Shown here piece after piece: positions 42,995 to 51,612 of a stretch of DNA of 64,000 nucleotides. A program made the position numbers and the translations under genes. The notes beneath the pieces were generated by a model. It had not been told where the DNA came from. It saw nothing but the letters and a program-made list of their open reading frames with translations, and searched no databases. This DNA is from Candidatus Flexifilum affinis (lineage in GTDB: Bacteria > Chloroflexota > Anaerolineae > Aggregatilineales > Phototrophicaceae): contig JADJPJ010000028.1 of the NCBI GenBank assembly GCA_016713325.1, positions 1 to 64,000 of the forward strand, written 5' to 3'. Positions within the stretch are counted from its first letter, which is position 1. Every line of letters begins with the position of its first letter.

Positions 42995-44515
42995 CTAATC
43001 GGACGACAGGCGGTCGGCGATCCACGACGCGCTGATTTGCAGGACGAGGTCCATCGAGTCGAGCGTGATTGGCTGCACGTCGCGGGTCAGCGCTTCGACA
43101 GCCGCCCGCTGGTAGAGGGTGTACGACTGCTCGCCGCTGGCCTCCAGCGCGGCCTGAAGTTCGGGCAGCCCGAACGGCAGCGAATCGCCGGCGAAGGCGT
43201 AGCTCAGCCGGCTGTCATTCGACGTCACGACCACCAGTTCGTCGAAGACGGCGAGCAGCGTCCGTGCGATGCGCCGCGAGGGGATGCTGGTCTCGGTCAG
43301 ACGGGAGGTCAGGTTGACGACCAGCACGCCCTGGGGTGACAGCCGCCGGGCGATATGCTCATAGAAGGGCTGCGAGTACAGCGTCGCCGTCTGGATGGAA
43401 AAAGCGGCCGGCACATCGGTCGCGATCAGATCGTAGACCTCGATCGCGTTGGCCATGTAATGCTTGGCGTCGTCGATGATGACGCTGCGGTTCGGCAGCA
43501 TGTCCATCGAGTTGACGTCATTCAGATAGGTGCTGCTCGCCTCGATCACAGCCGGATCGAGTTCGACGGTCGTGACATGGCCGCCCCGCTCGGCGATGAA
43601 TCGCTCCATCTCCATCGAACCCGCGCCGACCACCAGGCTGTTCCGGGGCTGTATCAGATCCGCCGACACCGCCCCCATGATCACGTTGAGCCGGCTCCAG
43701 CGGTCGGTGCCATAGTGAAGGAGGCCGTCGAGATACAGGTAGCGATCGCCACTCGGGGCTTCCAGGACATCGACCTTCTGGTAAGCGCTGTAGGACGTCG
43801 TCAGCGTGCGCAGGCCCTGGGGCAGCTCGTGCAGCGCCTCGTACCAGCGGGCGTTGCTCCAGCCGTTGACAACCGGGAACAGCGTGATCCAGACGGAACA
43901 GAGCACGGCGACCGCGGCGACGATCCAGCGGCGCAGGCCGAGCGCCAGCAGAAGAATGAGCAGATTGACGGCGTACACGATCAGCACTGCGGAAAGGCCC
44001 ATGCCGCCAAACGCGACCAGCACCAGCACGCCGCAGGCCGACCCGAGCAGTTCCACGGCATAGAGGGCGGGCAGGCCGGCCTGCTGCTGGTCGGCATAGA
44101 GCGGCAGGAAGACGCTGTAGAACGACGAGACCACCAGCGGCGTCACGAGCGGCAGCAGCAGGAAGGCCGCCCAGTAGGCATCGATCGAGGCCAGGCCGGC
44201 GGCCGCCATGCGAAACCAGATCGGCAGGGTGAGGTGGAGAATCAGCGCGGCGACGCCGAGGCGGGGCAGCCAGCGCACCGGGATACTGCCGGAGACCATG
44301 TAGCCCAGCGACAGGCCGAGAAAGTACATCACCGTGACCAGCAGGACGACCAGTTCGGTGCCCATCAGGAGCGCGGTCAGCTCGCGGACCAGCATCCACT
44401 GCACCAGGACGAGGTTCACCCCGCTCAGGAAAACCACCAGAATTGGAATGGAAAGCGGCGGGCGGATCGCGGCGGCGGGAGCGCTGCGCCGAAGGGATGA
44501 GGAAAGCACTGCCAT
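42995..44515 (-). CDS. Spermidine synthase-like protein with N-terminal membrane domain
   Basis: The start is set at the ATG at 44515 (MAVLSSSLRRS), giving 506 residues. Residues about 20-225 hold roughly seven membrane segments (IPILVVFLSGVNLVLVQWML, LVVLLVTVMYFLGLSLGYMV and others). The C-terminal half is a spermidine-synthase-type methyltransferase fold with YLYLDGLLHYGTDRW, SLVVGAGSMEMERF, VTTVELDPAVIEA and IIDDAKHYM. Membrane-fused aminopropyltransferase-like proteins are common in Chloroflexota and others but mostly uncharacterised, so true polyamine synthesis is uncertain. No SAM decarboxylase is nearby. Confidence 0.85.
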   Translation of the reverse strand: MAVLSSSLRRSAPAAAIRPPLSIPILVVFLSGVNLVLVQWMLVRELTALLMGTELVVLLVTVMYFLGLSLGYMVSGSIPVRWLPRLGVAALILHLTLPIWFRMAAAGLASIDAYWAAFLLLPLVTPLVVSSFYSVFLPLYADQQQAGLPALYAVELLGSACGVLVLVAFGGMGLSAVLIVYAVNLLILLLALGLRRWIVAAVAVLCSVWITLFPVVNGWSNARWYEALHELPQGLRTLTTSYSAYQKVDVLEAPSGDRYLYLDGLLHYGTDRWSRLNVIMGAVSADLIQPRNSLVVGAGSMEMERFIAERGGHVTTVELDPAVIEASSTYLNDVNSMDMLPNRSVIIDDAKHYMANAIEVYDLIATDVPAAFSIQTATLYSQPFYEHIARRLSPQGVLVVNLTSRLTETSIPSRRIARTLLAVFDELVVVTSNDSRLSYAFAGDSLPFGLPELQAALEASGEQSYTLYQRAAVEALTRDVQPITLDSMDLVLQISASWIADRLSSD

Positions 44516-44639
44516 GGACTGACCTGTGGGATGAACGGACCGGCTGTTGGGTGAAGTGGCGCCCGGGCTGCAAGGCTCAGGCGCCATCCTGCGTGACCTA
44601 TTGTTGAAGCCCTCGGATTCAAGGGGTGACGGTCAAGGC

Positions 44640-45857
44640 CTAGCCCATACCGCCCATGCCACCATCATCGTCGCCACCGCTGTCGTCGTCGTCACCGCCG
44701 CTGTTGTCGTTCGAATTCGAATTGCTGTTGAAGTTGCCGTTGTCGTCATCATCATCGCTGTTGTCGTTCGAATTCGAATTGCCATTCGAGTTGCTGTTGA
44801 AGTTGCCGTTGGAATTCGAGTTGCCATTAAAGTTGTCGTCGCTTCCACCGCCGCGGCCAGAACGCTCGATGACCAGGATGTTGCCGGTCTGCGCGTCGAT
44901 GAGCAGCTCCATGCGTTCGCCGGTCTCGACTTCCCAGACGACCGTACCGCCAAACGCCGTCGTCAGCTCGATGCTGCGGATGCGCGTCGACGGATAGACG
45001 CGGCGCACGATCTCGATCGCCTGTTGGACGGTGACGGGGACATTCACAGCCGCATTGTCGTTCAGGTTGCCGTTCGAATTACTATTCGAATTGCTATTGT
45101 CGTTCGCGTTAGCATTGCCATTCGCGTTGGCATTGCTGTTGTCATCGCCTGCGCCAGGAGCCGCCAGTTCGATCTCGCGGGCGACCAGCGCGCCGGTCGC
45201 GCCGCTCACGTGCACCTTGACCTGCGTCCCGACGACCAGCGCATCCTTGATTTCCGCGCCGCTGATGTCGATGACCTGACCCGAAACCATCACCGTCGCG
45301 CCATCGATGCTCTGGAGCACGCCAACGATCTCGAATTCACCCGCGACCGGGGCATTCGGCGGCGTAACGCCTGCCTGTACCGCGGCAATCTCACGGGCAC
45401 GCCAGAGGTTCGGCCCGACTGCAACGGCGTGGACACGGACCCACTGCCCGACGGTCAGGGCGCCAGCCGCCTGAGCGCCCGTCGTGTCGATCATCTGACC
45501 GTTGACGACCAGCAGCGCGCCGTTGATGCCATCCAGCGTACCGACCAGCTCCGCCTCGCCGACCTGAACGCCGGGGGCGGCGGCATTCACTTCGCGGGCG
45601 GTGATGCTGCCATCTTCCGCCAGCGTGCCTTCGACCTGAACAAGCGCACCAACCTGCAGGGCGACATTGAGCTGGGCGCCGCTGATGAACACTTCCTGTT
45701 GGTTGACGGTGATGGTGTTGACGGTGATGGCCTCGATCGTGCCGACCAGTTCGAGAGACTGGGCATCCTGCGCGGATACGCCGGGGATCAGGCTCATCAG
45801 GGCGATGGCGCACAGCGCCGCGGCGATCATGGAAAGGCGGGAAATTCGCTTGAACAT
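44640..45857 (-). CDS. Secreted DUF5666-repeat protein with Asn/Ser/Asp-rich segments and PepSY-like domain
   Basis: This 405-residue protein has a Sec signal peptide (about 1-29, ending VSAQ). Three DUF5666-like beta-barrel repeats follow (LVGTIEAITVN, LVGTLDGING and IVGVLQSIDG at about residues 37, 103 and 176). Next comes an Asn/Ala/Ser linker (about 237-265), a PepSY-like segment (VTVQQAIEIVRRVYP ... GGTVVWEVETG ... GNILVIERS) and a long Asn/Ser/Asp/Gly tail. The tail is made of near-repetitive AAC/GAC/AGC-type codons. A homologous PepSY-plus-Asn-rich end occurs in the next gene upstream. It is probably extracellular or wall-associated; its function is unknown. Confidence 0.8.
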   Translation of the reverse strand: MFKRISRLSMIAAALCAIALMSLIPGVSAQDAQSLELVGTIEAITVNTITVNQQEVFISGAQLNVALQVGALVQVEGTLAEDGSITAREVNAAAPGVQVGEAELVGTLDGINGALLVVNGQMIDTTGAQAAGALTVGQWVRVHAVAVGPNLWRAREIAAVQAGVTPPNAPVAGEFEIVGVLQSIDGATVMVSGQVIDISGAEIKDALVVGTQVKVHVSGATGALVAREIELAAPGAGDDNSNANANGNANANDNSNSNSNSNGNLNDNAAVNVPVTVQQAIEIVRRVYPSTRIRSIELTTAFGGTVVWEVETGERMELLIDAQTGNILVIERSGRGGGSDDNFNGNSNSNGNFNSNSNGNSNSNDNSDDDDDNGNFNSNSNSNDNSGGDDDDSGGDDDGGMGGMG

Positions 45858-45972
45858 CGTTCTACTCCGTTTTCGATTCTGCCATTGTCAGCAATTGCTG
45901 TCGTTCAACGCGGATACAGTCTGAACAGCGGCAAAAAAGTTTCGGAGACTCCCCCGCCTTCCTCATCAACTG

Positions 45973-46926
45973 CTAATCATCCGACCCCATTCCGCCGGAG
46001 CCGCTGTCGTCGTTGTCGTTATCGTCGTCGTTATCGTTCGAGTTGACGTTCAAACCACTGCCCGAGCCGCCGCTGTTGTCATTGACATTGCTATTGTCGT
46101 TGCTATTGGTATTTGTCTCTCCACCAGGGACCGCGCCGCTATCCTGCCCGGCGCGCTCGATGGTGAGGATATTGCCGCAGGCCACGTCGAACGTCACCAC
46201 GATCTGATGAGAAGTGACGACCTCCCAGACGAGCGTGCCGCCGAACTTCACCGTCTGCGTCGCGCTGAGGATGGTGGTGTTGGGGTAGATCTCCAATACG
46301 CGGGCAGAAGCCGTCTCAGATGCCAGCGGCGCACCGCACCCGGGCGCAAACGTCGCCGATGGCGTCGGCGTCATCGTAGCAGTCGGCGTCCAGGTGGCTG
46401 TTGGCGTGGTCGACGGGGTTTGCGATGGCGTCGCTGTTGGAGTCGCCGTTGGAGTCGATGTCAGGGTTCCCGTCGCCGTTGACGATAGGGTTGGCGATGG
46501 CGTGGCCGACAGGGTTGGCGAAGCAGAGGGCGATGGGCTGGCAGTGGGCGTCGCCGTCGTGGCGACAGGGTCGATGATGACCTGCTCCGGCAGATCCGGC
46601 CGCGTCAGCGCGAAGAAGGCGGCGGAGGCCATCACCGACAGAAGCAGGATGGCCGCGACCAGTTGAACCATATACCGACGACCGCGCGACATTCCGGCGG
46701 CGCGAGTCTGCATCCGGCGCTGGAGGGACTCCCAGACGATGGCCTGATCCTGAGCCACCTCGTTTGGCGGCACCCGCAGGCGTCGGAGTGTTGAAGTCGT
46801 CTCCAGCAGCGGTCGAAGGTCGTTGGCAAAAGCGGGATAACGTGAGAGGCAGCGCTCCAGCGACTCGCCGGAGGCCATCCGCTGAATGCAATCGTCAAAC
46901 GCATCAATGATCGTGAGCTGCGCCAT
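45973..46926 (-). CDS. Membrane-anchored anti-sigma-like protein with Thr/Pro linker and PepSY-like, Asn/Asp-rich end
   Basis: The ATG at 46926 lies 4 nt after the ECF sigma stop. The 317-residue product has a helical N-terminal domain (MAQLTIIDAFDDCIQRM..., about 1-85) in the position of an anti-sigma domain, one membrane segment (VQLVAAILLLSVMASAAFFAL) and a roughly 65-residue Thr/Pro/Ser linker. An extracellular PepSY-like segment (ARVLEIYPNTTILS ... GGTLVWEVVTSH ... GNILTIERAG) and an Asn/Ser/Asp/Gly tail follow. Gene order strongly suggests that it regulates the sigma factor across the membrane. No zinc-binding HxxxCxxC motif was seen, so it is not a classical ZAS anti-sigma. Confidence 0.75.
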   Translation of the reverse strand: MAQLTIIDAFDDCIQRMASGESLERCLSRYPAFANDLRPLLETTSTLRRLRVPPNEVAQDQAIVWESLQRRMQTRAAGMSRGRRYMVQLVAAILLLSVMASAAFFALTRPDLPEQVIIDPVATTATPTASPSPSASPTLSATPSPTLSSTATGTLTSTPTATPTATPSQTPSTTPTATWTPTATMTPTPSATFAPGCGAPLASETASARVLEIYPNTTILSATQTVKFGGTLVWEVVTSHQIVVTFDVACGNILTIERAGQDSGAVPGGETNTNSNDNSNVNDNSGGSGSGLNVNSNDNDDDNDNDDSGSGGMGSDD

Positions 46927-46930
46927 ACCG

Positions 46931-47515
46931 TTAATCCATTTCGCCCGTGTCAAGGAACATGCGCAGGGCTTCGACGGCGCGGAACTGCAAAGACTTGATG
47001 GCGCCTACGTTCTTGTCCATGAGATCGGCCGTTTCCTGCAAATTCAGCCCCTGTCCAAAGCGAAGAATGAGCACTTCCTGCTGCTCGGCGGAGAGCAGGC
47101 GCAGCGCTTTGCGCACCCGCTCGATGCGAAACGACTCGAAAAAGGTGTTCTCCGGGTCGTGATCGGCCGACGCCGGAATCCATTCGTCCAGCGTGGCGGT
47201 TGGAAACTGCCGGGTCTTGCCATAGTGATCGTAGATCTTGTTGCGCGCCACCCGGAACAGCCAGGCGCGCAGGCTGGTATTCGGCGTACGACGTCCCTTC
47301 ACTGCTGTGAAGAAGTCGAGAAAGACGTCGGCAGCAATATCGCGCGCCTGTTCCCGGTCGTTGATTCGCAGCCGGACGAACTGATAGACCGGCGGAAAAT
47401 ACTGTTCATAAATCGTGCGCAGCGCATCGGGGTGGTTGCGACTGGCATCAACCAGAAGGTCTTGTTCGGCCGTGATATCGGGCAGGACGATGGTGGGTAG
47501 GGCGATGACGATCAA
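46931..47515 (-). CDS. ECF-type RNA polymerase sigma factor
   Basis: This 194-residue sigma factor starts at a TTG (47515) with GGAGAG upstream. Region 2 is visible as LRTIYEQYFPPVYQFVRLRI ... ARDIAADVFLDFF ... LRAWLFRVARNKIYDHY, and region 4 as LRLLSAEQQEVLILRFGQGLNLQETADLMDKNVGAIKSLQFRAVEAL. ECF factors recruit RNA polymerase to envelope-stress or cell-surface genes. It is 3 nt downstream of a GT-C-like membrane protein gene and 4 nt upstream of its likely membrane regulator. Confidence 0.94.
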   Translation of the reverse strand: MIVIALPTIVLPDITAEQDLLVDASRNHPDALRTIYEQYFPPVYQFVRLRINDREQARDIAADVFLDFFTAVKGRRTPNTSLRAWLFRVARNKIYDHYGKTRQFPTATLDEWIPASADHDPENTFFESFRIERVRKALRLLSAEQQEVLILRFGQGLNLQETADLMDKNVGAIKSLQFRAVEALRMFLDTGEMD

Positions 47516-47518
47516 CGT

Positions 47519-49108
47519 TTAGCTCTCCGGCTGGGCATCCTTGATCTGCCAGATCAGACTGTAGGAGTCGCGGTAGACCAGTTCCAAGTTTGGATCGTTT
47601 TCGGCACTCTGGGCAAATGCCACATGGTCCGTGTCGCTGACCACCAGGGACGCGCCGAAGCTGTCGCGGATCAGGACCGACGGCCGCTCGACCATGCCCT
47701 GGGTGATCGGCACCCAGAGGTTCCACAGAGTCGGGTTTGCCACTTGCAGATAGGTGGGGTCCAGGCCGACGAGATAGATGTTGTGCGTGTTGTGGTAGAA
47801 GAGATAGGTGAAGTCATCCCAGTCCGTCTGGAACACAAGCTCACCCGGCGCGGTATTGGCTTGTAACCAGGCCGCCGCGCCCGCCATGTAGTCCGCGTCC
47901 TTCACGCCTTCGATGTCCTGACGGACGGAGGTCATCGTCCACCCCGCCAGCAGCAGGATGGGCAGCGCAATCATCAGAGGAAAGGCGCGGGCCACCAGCC
48001 GCCGCCCCGGAAAGACCGGCAGCAGGCGATCCCACGCGATGCCCTCCCGGCCCAGGGCCGTCGCGCAGAACAGCAGGGCGAAGGCCGGCGAATACTCGAT
48101 GAAGCGGCGCGACTCGAAGGTCATGTACAGCGTGACCAGCGCCGTCAGCAGCAGCGTGGTTTCGACCCGATCCCGCCCCGTCGCCCCGTCGCGGCGGGTT
48201 TTGCGCAGGCTCGGCGCCAGCATGCCGGCGGCCAGGGCCAGCAGCATCCCCAGCGAGTTGTCCAGCAGCGCTTCGGTGGTATAGGGATACCACTCGCTGC
48301 CGACGCGGATGTTGGCGGCCACATCGACCTTCTCGCCCAGATGGTCGAGGATGAAGGTGATGTTCTGCGGAAAATAAGGATTGATGACCAGCCCGGCAGC
48401 CACACCGATGGCCGTGTAGATGAGCGGACGCCAGACCCATTGGCGGTCCGTCAACCAGGCGGACAGCACGTACAGGCCGGCGAACACCGGCAGCAGGATG
48501 AAGCCGTTGTAAAGCCAGGTGAAGGCGAAGGCGATCGGCGCCAGCCAGCGGTACCGCCGACTGAACAGGGCGTACAGCGCCAGAAACAGCACCAGCACGG
48601 CGGCAGCCTGCGTGCGCACCATGAGCATGCGGTACAGAAACGGCGTCGAGACGCCAAGCAGCGCGATCAACCACAGCCACGGAAGGCGCACCTCCAGCGT
48701 GCGGAGCAGCAGCCAGAAAGCGGCGAACATTCCGCCGACGACCAGCGCCTGGGCCAGTTTCGCGCCGGGGATGCCCCCCCATTGGACGAATGGCGCCAGG
48801 TAGACGTGATAGAGCAGATGGTGGTCGACGAACGCTTCCGGGCTGAGGATAGTGAGCGGCAGCCAGGGGAAATCGAGTCGAAGCGTCCCCTGCTCGATCA
48901 ATTCGGCGGATATCCGGGTGTGATAGTAGTCGTCGGTACTGATCAGGGCGTCCGTCGCCGAAAGCAGGACGATCGCCGCCGCAAAGCCGAGCAGAAAGGC
49001 CAGCAGAACCCCACCCCAGTGCCGCCAGCGAATCGAGGTTTGTTGCCGAACTTCGGACCCTGCCTGCCCGTTCATGCCGGCCACCGCCGGCGCCACTGCC
49101 TCCGCCAT
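47519..49108 (-). CDS. Polytopic membrane protein, GT-C glycosyltransferase-like
   Basis: This 529-residue protein has at least ten hydrophobic segments. After the first, it shows TDDYYHTRISAEL (about residues 58-70), resembling the acidic first-loop motif of oligosaccharyltransferase/PMT-type GT-C enzymes, followed later by a soluble C-terminal domain (about 415-529) with WLQANTAPGELVFQTDWDDF. GT-C enzymes transfer sugars from lipid carriers on the outer face of the membrane. It is the first gene of the ECF sigma operon, hinting at glycosylation of surface proteins such as the Asn/Ser/Thr-rich neighbours. This link is inference. Confidence 0.7.
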   Translation of the reverse strand: MAEAVAPAVAGMNGQAGSEVRQQTSIRWRHWGGVLLAFLLGFAAAIVLLSATDALISTDDYYHTRISAELIEQGTLRLDFPWLPLTILSPEAFVDHHLLYHVYLAPFVQWGGIPGAKLAQALVVGGMFAAFWLLLRTLEVRLPWLWLIALLGVSTPFLYRMLMVRTQAAAVLVLFLALYALFSRRYRWLAPIAFAFTWLYNGFILLPVFAGLYVLSAWLTDRQWVWRPLIYTAIGVAAGLVINPYFPQNITFILDHLGEKVDVAANIRVGSEWYPYTTEALLDNSLGMLLALAAGMLAPSLRKTRRDGATGRDRVETTLLLTALVTLYMTFESRRFIEYSPAFALLFCATALGREGIAWDRLLPVFPGRRLVARAFPLMIALPILLLAGWTMTSVRQDIEGVKDADYMAGAAAWLQANTAPGELVFQTDWDDFTYLFYHNTHNIYLVGLDPTYLQVANPTLWNLWVPITQGMVERPSVLIRDSFGASLVVSDTDHVAFAQSAENDPNLELVYRDSYSLIWQIKDAQPES

Positions 49109-49327
49109 ACCTTCTTCCCCTCACCCTGACCCGACTCATAACTCAGTACCGCTACAGTCTCGCGAAGGGCAGAAAAGTTTCGCAGGGGGGTCAAAGTGAT
49201 TTGAGGAAACCGTGGTGAACTCAAAGGGCATAGATTAGGACTGACTTTTCGTGATGGATCAAAGTGTACTCGATATGTGCCTGCTGGGGGTTTGCGAGAT
49301 CGGCACGATCGTCAGTACCAGCCCTCT

Positions 49328-49372
49328 TGACAGCGCGGCAGATCTGACATACTCTGAGTGAGAACGTTCTCA
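49328..49372 (+). promoter_or_regulatory. lacI promoter with perfect palindromic operator
   Basis: A TTGACA box near 49328 and CATACT about 15 bp later are followed by TGAGAACGTTCTCA at about 49359-49372, a perfect 14-bp palindrome of the LacI-family type with central CG. The operator lies around +1, ideal for autorepression. The 300-bp gap upstream of lacI (49109-49408) contains nothing else I can support. Confidence 0.75.
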
Positions 49373-49408
49373 TTGATTGCGACGATATTCCTTTTGTGGA
49401 TTTGTTCC

Positions 49409-50434
49409 GTGCCAAGACGTCCAACGATCATTGATGTCGCCAAACTCGCGGGGGTCTCCAAGGCCACCGTGGCGCGCGTCGTCAATGGTCAGATCGACAT
49501 CGTCAGCCAGGAGACCCGCGAGCGGGTCATGGAGGCGGTCGACAAGCTGGGCTACGAGCGCAACTCGATCGCCGGCAGCCTGCGTACCGACAAGACGTAC
49601 ATGATCGCCCTCTCTATCCCCGACATCACCAACCCCTTCTGGCCGGAAGTCACACGCGGCGTGCAGGACACGCTGGAGACATCGGAGTACGCGGTCGTTA
49701 CCGTCAACAGTGACTGGGACGCCGACCGCGAACTGAAATACCTGAAAATGGTCCGCCGCAACCGCTTCGATGGGCTGATCATCAACCCCACGGACGCCAA
49801 CAGCACGCATTTTCGCGACATGGAAGTGCCGATCGTGCTGCTCGGATCCGGCAACGGCTACGCCGGGTACGACTCCGTCGGCAGCGATACCGAGAGCGCG
49901 GTGCAGATCGCCCTGGATTACCTGTACGGCCTCGGCCATCGCCGGATCGCGCTGATCGCCGGCCTATCCGCGCGACGCAAGAACACCAGTCGCTATCATT
50001 CCTACGTCGATTTTCTGGCGCGCAATCATCTCAAGCTCGACCCGGATCTGGTGGCGCACGGCGATTTCACGCTGCAAGCCGGCCGGGATGCCATGCGCCA
50101 GTTGCTCACCCTGCCGCAGCCGCCGACAGCGGTGTTCGCGGCCAACGACGTGATCGCCATCGGCGCGATGCAGACCGCCGACGCCATGAACTGGCGCATT
50201 CCGGAGGACGTTTCGATCATCGGAATGGACGACATCTACCTGGCTTCGACAGCCCTGCCCCCGCTGACCACCATCGCCAAGCCCAAGTACGAGATCGGGG
50301 TAGAGGCCGCGCGCCTGCTGCGGGGCCGCGTGAAGTACGGCGCCGATTTGCCGATCCAGTCCGTCCGCCTGCCCTGTGAACTGGTAGTGCGGGGGTCCAC
50401 GGCGCGCCCGGCGGAAAAAACAGGTCGCGCATGA
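49409..50434 (+). CDS. LacI-family transcriptional regulator
   Basis: I place the start at GTG 49409 (MPRRPTIIDVAKLAGVSKATVARVVNG); an in-frame GTG at 49358 would put the operator inside the gene. The protein has 341 residues: the LacI helix-turn-helix and hinge (1-58), then a periplasmic-binding-protein-like sugar-sensing domain with MIALSIPDITNPFWPEV, FDGLIINPTDA, GHRRIALIAG and AVFAANDVIAIGAM. The same perfect operator occurs before and after the gene, so it probably represses itself and the downstream ADP-ribosylglycohydrolase/transporter operon until its ligand is present. Confidence 0.95.
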   Translation: MPRRPTIIDVAKLAGVSKATVARVVNGQIDIVSQETRERVMEAVDKLGYERNSIAGSLRTDKTYMIALSIPDITNPFWPEVTRGVQDTLETSEYAVVTVNSDWDADRELKYLKMVRRNRFDGLIINPTDANSTHFRDMEVPIVLLGSGNGYAGYDSVGSDTESAVQIALDYLYGLGHRRIALIAGLSARRKNTSRYHSYVDFLARNHLKLDPDLVAHGDFTLQAGRDAMRQLLTLPQPPTAVFAANDVIAIGAMQTADAMNWRIPEDVSIIGMDDIYLASTALPPLTTIAKPKYEIGVEAARLLRGRVKYGADLPIQSVRLPCELVVRGSTARPAEKTGRA

Positions 50435-50455
50435 AGGTTCGCTATTTGCGTCGCA

Positions 50456-50483
50456 TGAGAACGTTCTCATGACAGACTATACT
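50456..50483 (+). promoter_or_regulatory. Second LacI operator and -10 box of the ADP-ribosylglycohydrolase operon
   Basis: TGAGAACGTTCTCA (50456-50469) is identical to the operator before lacI and extends to an 18-bp palindrome, CATGAGAACGTTCTCATG. TATACT (50478-50483) follows 8 bp later as a probable -10, so bound repressor would cover the -35/spacer region. The start codon of the first operon gene is at 50560. Confidence 0.8.
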
Positions 50484-50559
50484 GGAGAGTAACGTGCGGA
50501 CGGCGGGCAGATAAGCCGGGGCACACGGTTTTGAGACAAGGGTCTGAACAGGATCGACT

Positions 50560-51546
50560 ATGTTGGAAGAGCAGATTGCACCATCCGAGAAGCGAGCGGA
50601 GCTGCTGAGCCGGGCGATTGGCTGCCTGCAAGGGCTGGCCGTCGGCGATGCCTTTGGCGACCTGGGGCGCAACCAGGATTACCGCCTGCGCTACGGCATC
50701 ATCACCGAACTCTATGCCGGCGCCAAGAGCACGGACGACACCGAGTTCGCGGTCCTCACGGCCCAGACCCTGATCGACTGCGGCGGCAAGCTGACCTACG
50801 AGTCGCTGATGGCCGCCTGGGACAAATACATTCTCCAGCAGGGGGGCATGTTCGAGCGCGGCGGCAAGCCGCTCTACGGCGCCGTGGCCAACCTCCAGCG
50901 AGGCATCCTCCCGCCCCTTTCCGGCAGCGACAACGTGCAGAACAACGACGACGGCGCAGCCATGCGCATCGCCCCGGTCGGCATCGTGTGCGCAGGCCAC
51001 CCGCAGCGGGCGGCGTCTATGGCCGCGCTCGACGCGCAGGTCAGCCATGCCAATGACGGCATCTGGGCGGCCCAGGCCGTCGCAGCCAGCGTGGCAGTGG
51101 CCATGGCCGGCGGCGGGGTCGACGCGATCGTCGAAGCCGGGCGCGCGGTCATTCCGGCCGATTCCTGGTTGGCGCGGGCCATGCAGCGGGCGATGAACAT
51201 CTGCGACAGCACCGGAGATCTGTTCACGGCGCTGGAACAGCTTCACGTCCAGCTCTGGACGCCGGTGCACTCCATGGCAGCCGAGGCTGTACCGCAGGCC
51301 TACGCCGTTTTCCGGCTGACCAAGGGCGATTTTCTCCAGGGCATGATCTGGGCGGGCAACTTCGGCCGCGACGCCGACACGATCAGCGCCATCGTCGGGG
51401 CGCTGTCCGGAGCCATGCATGGCGAGTCGGTCATCCCGCCGCACTGGGCCGCCATGGTCGACACACCCGCCGGCGTCTGCCTGAAGTTCGCCGCGCAGAA
51501 ATCGATGCGGCGCTTGGCCGAGCAGTTGGTGGCACTCATCCCATAG
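50560..51546 (+). CDS. ADP-ribosylglycohydrolase-family protein (first of four)
   Basis: A 328-residue all-helical protein with the family's magnesium motifs: GLAVGDAFGDLG (about residue 27), STDDTEFAVLTAQTL (about 58) and, near the C-terminus, GRDADTISAIVGALSGA. These enzymes hydrolyse N- or O-glycosidic bonds of ADP-ribose or related ribosides. It is the first gene after the LacI-controlled promoter and is followed 66 nt later by the sugar-binding protein. Because it is encoded in a catabolic uptake operon, it may cleave a small imported glycoside rather than ADP-ribosylated protein. Confidence 0.9.
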   Translation: MLEEQIAPSEKRAELLSRAIGCLQGLAVGDAFGDLGRNQDYRLRYGIITELYAGAKSTDDTEFAVLTAQTLIDCGGKLTYESLMAAWDKYILQQGGMFERGGKPLYGAVANLQRGILPPLSGSDNVQNNDDGAAMRIAPVGIVCAGHPQRAASMAALDAQVSHANDGIWAAQAVAASVAVAMAGGGVDAIVEAGRAVIPADSWLARAMQRAMNICDSTGDLFTALEQLHVQLWTPVHSMAAEAVPQAYAVFRLTKGDFLQGMIWAGNFGRDADTISAIVGALSGAMHGESVIPPHWAAMVDTPAGVCLKFAAQKSMRRLAEQLVALIP

Positions 51547-51612
51547 GGATTAGCTCGTACGCGTGAATCGCGTGCGGTTAATTTGGACAAATAGTATCTA
51601 GGAGAATAGCTC

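Noticed and set aside
49358..49408. Upstream start of lacI at 49358
   Set aside because: It would place the palindromic operator inside the coding sequence and add 17 hydrophobic residues before the DNA-binding domain; GTG 49409 gives the normal LacI N-terminus.
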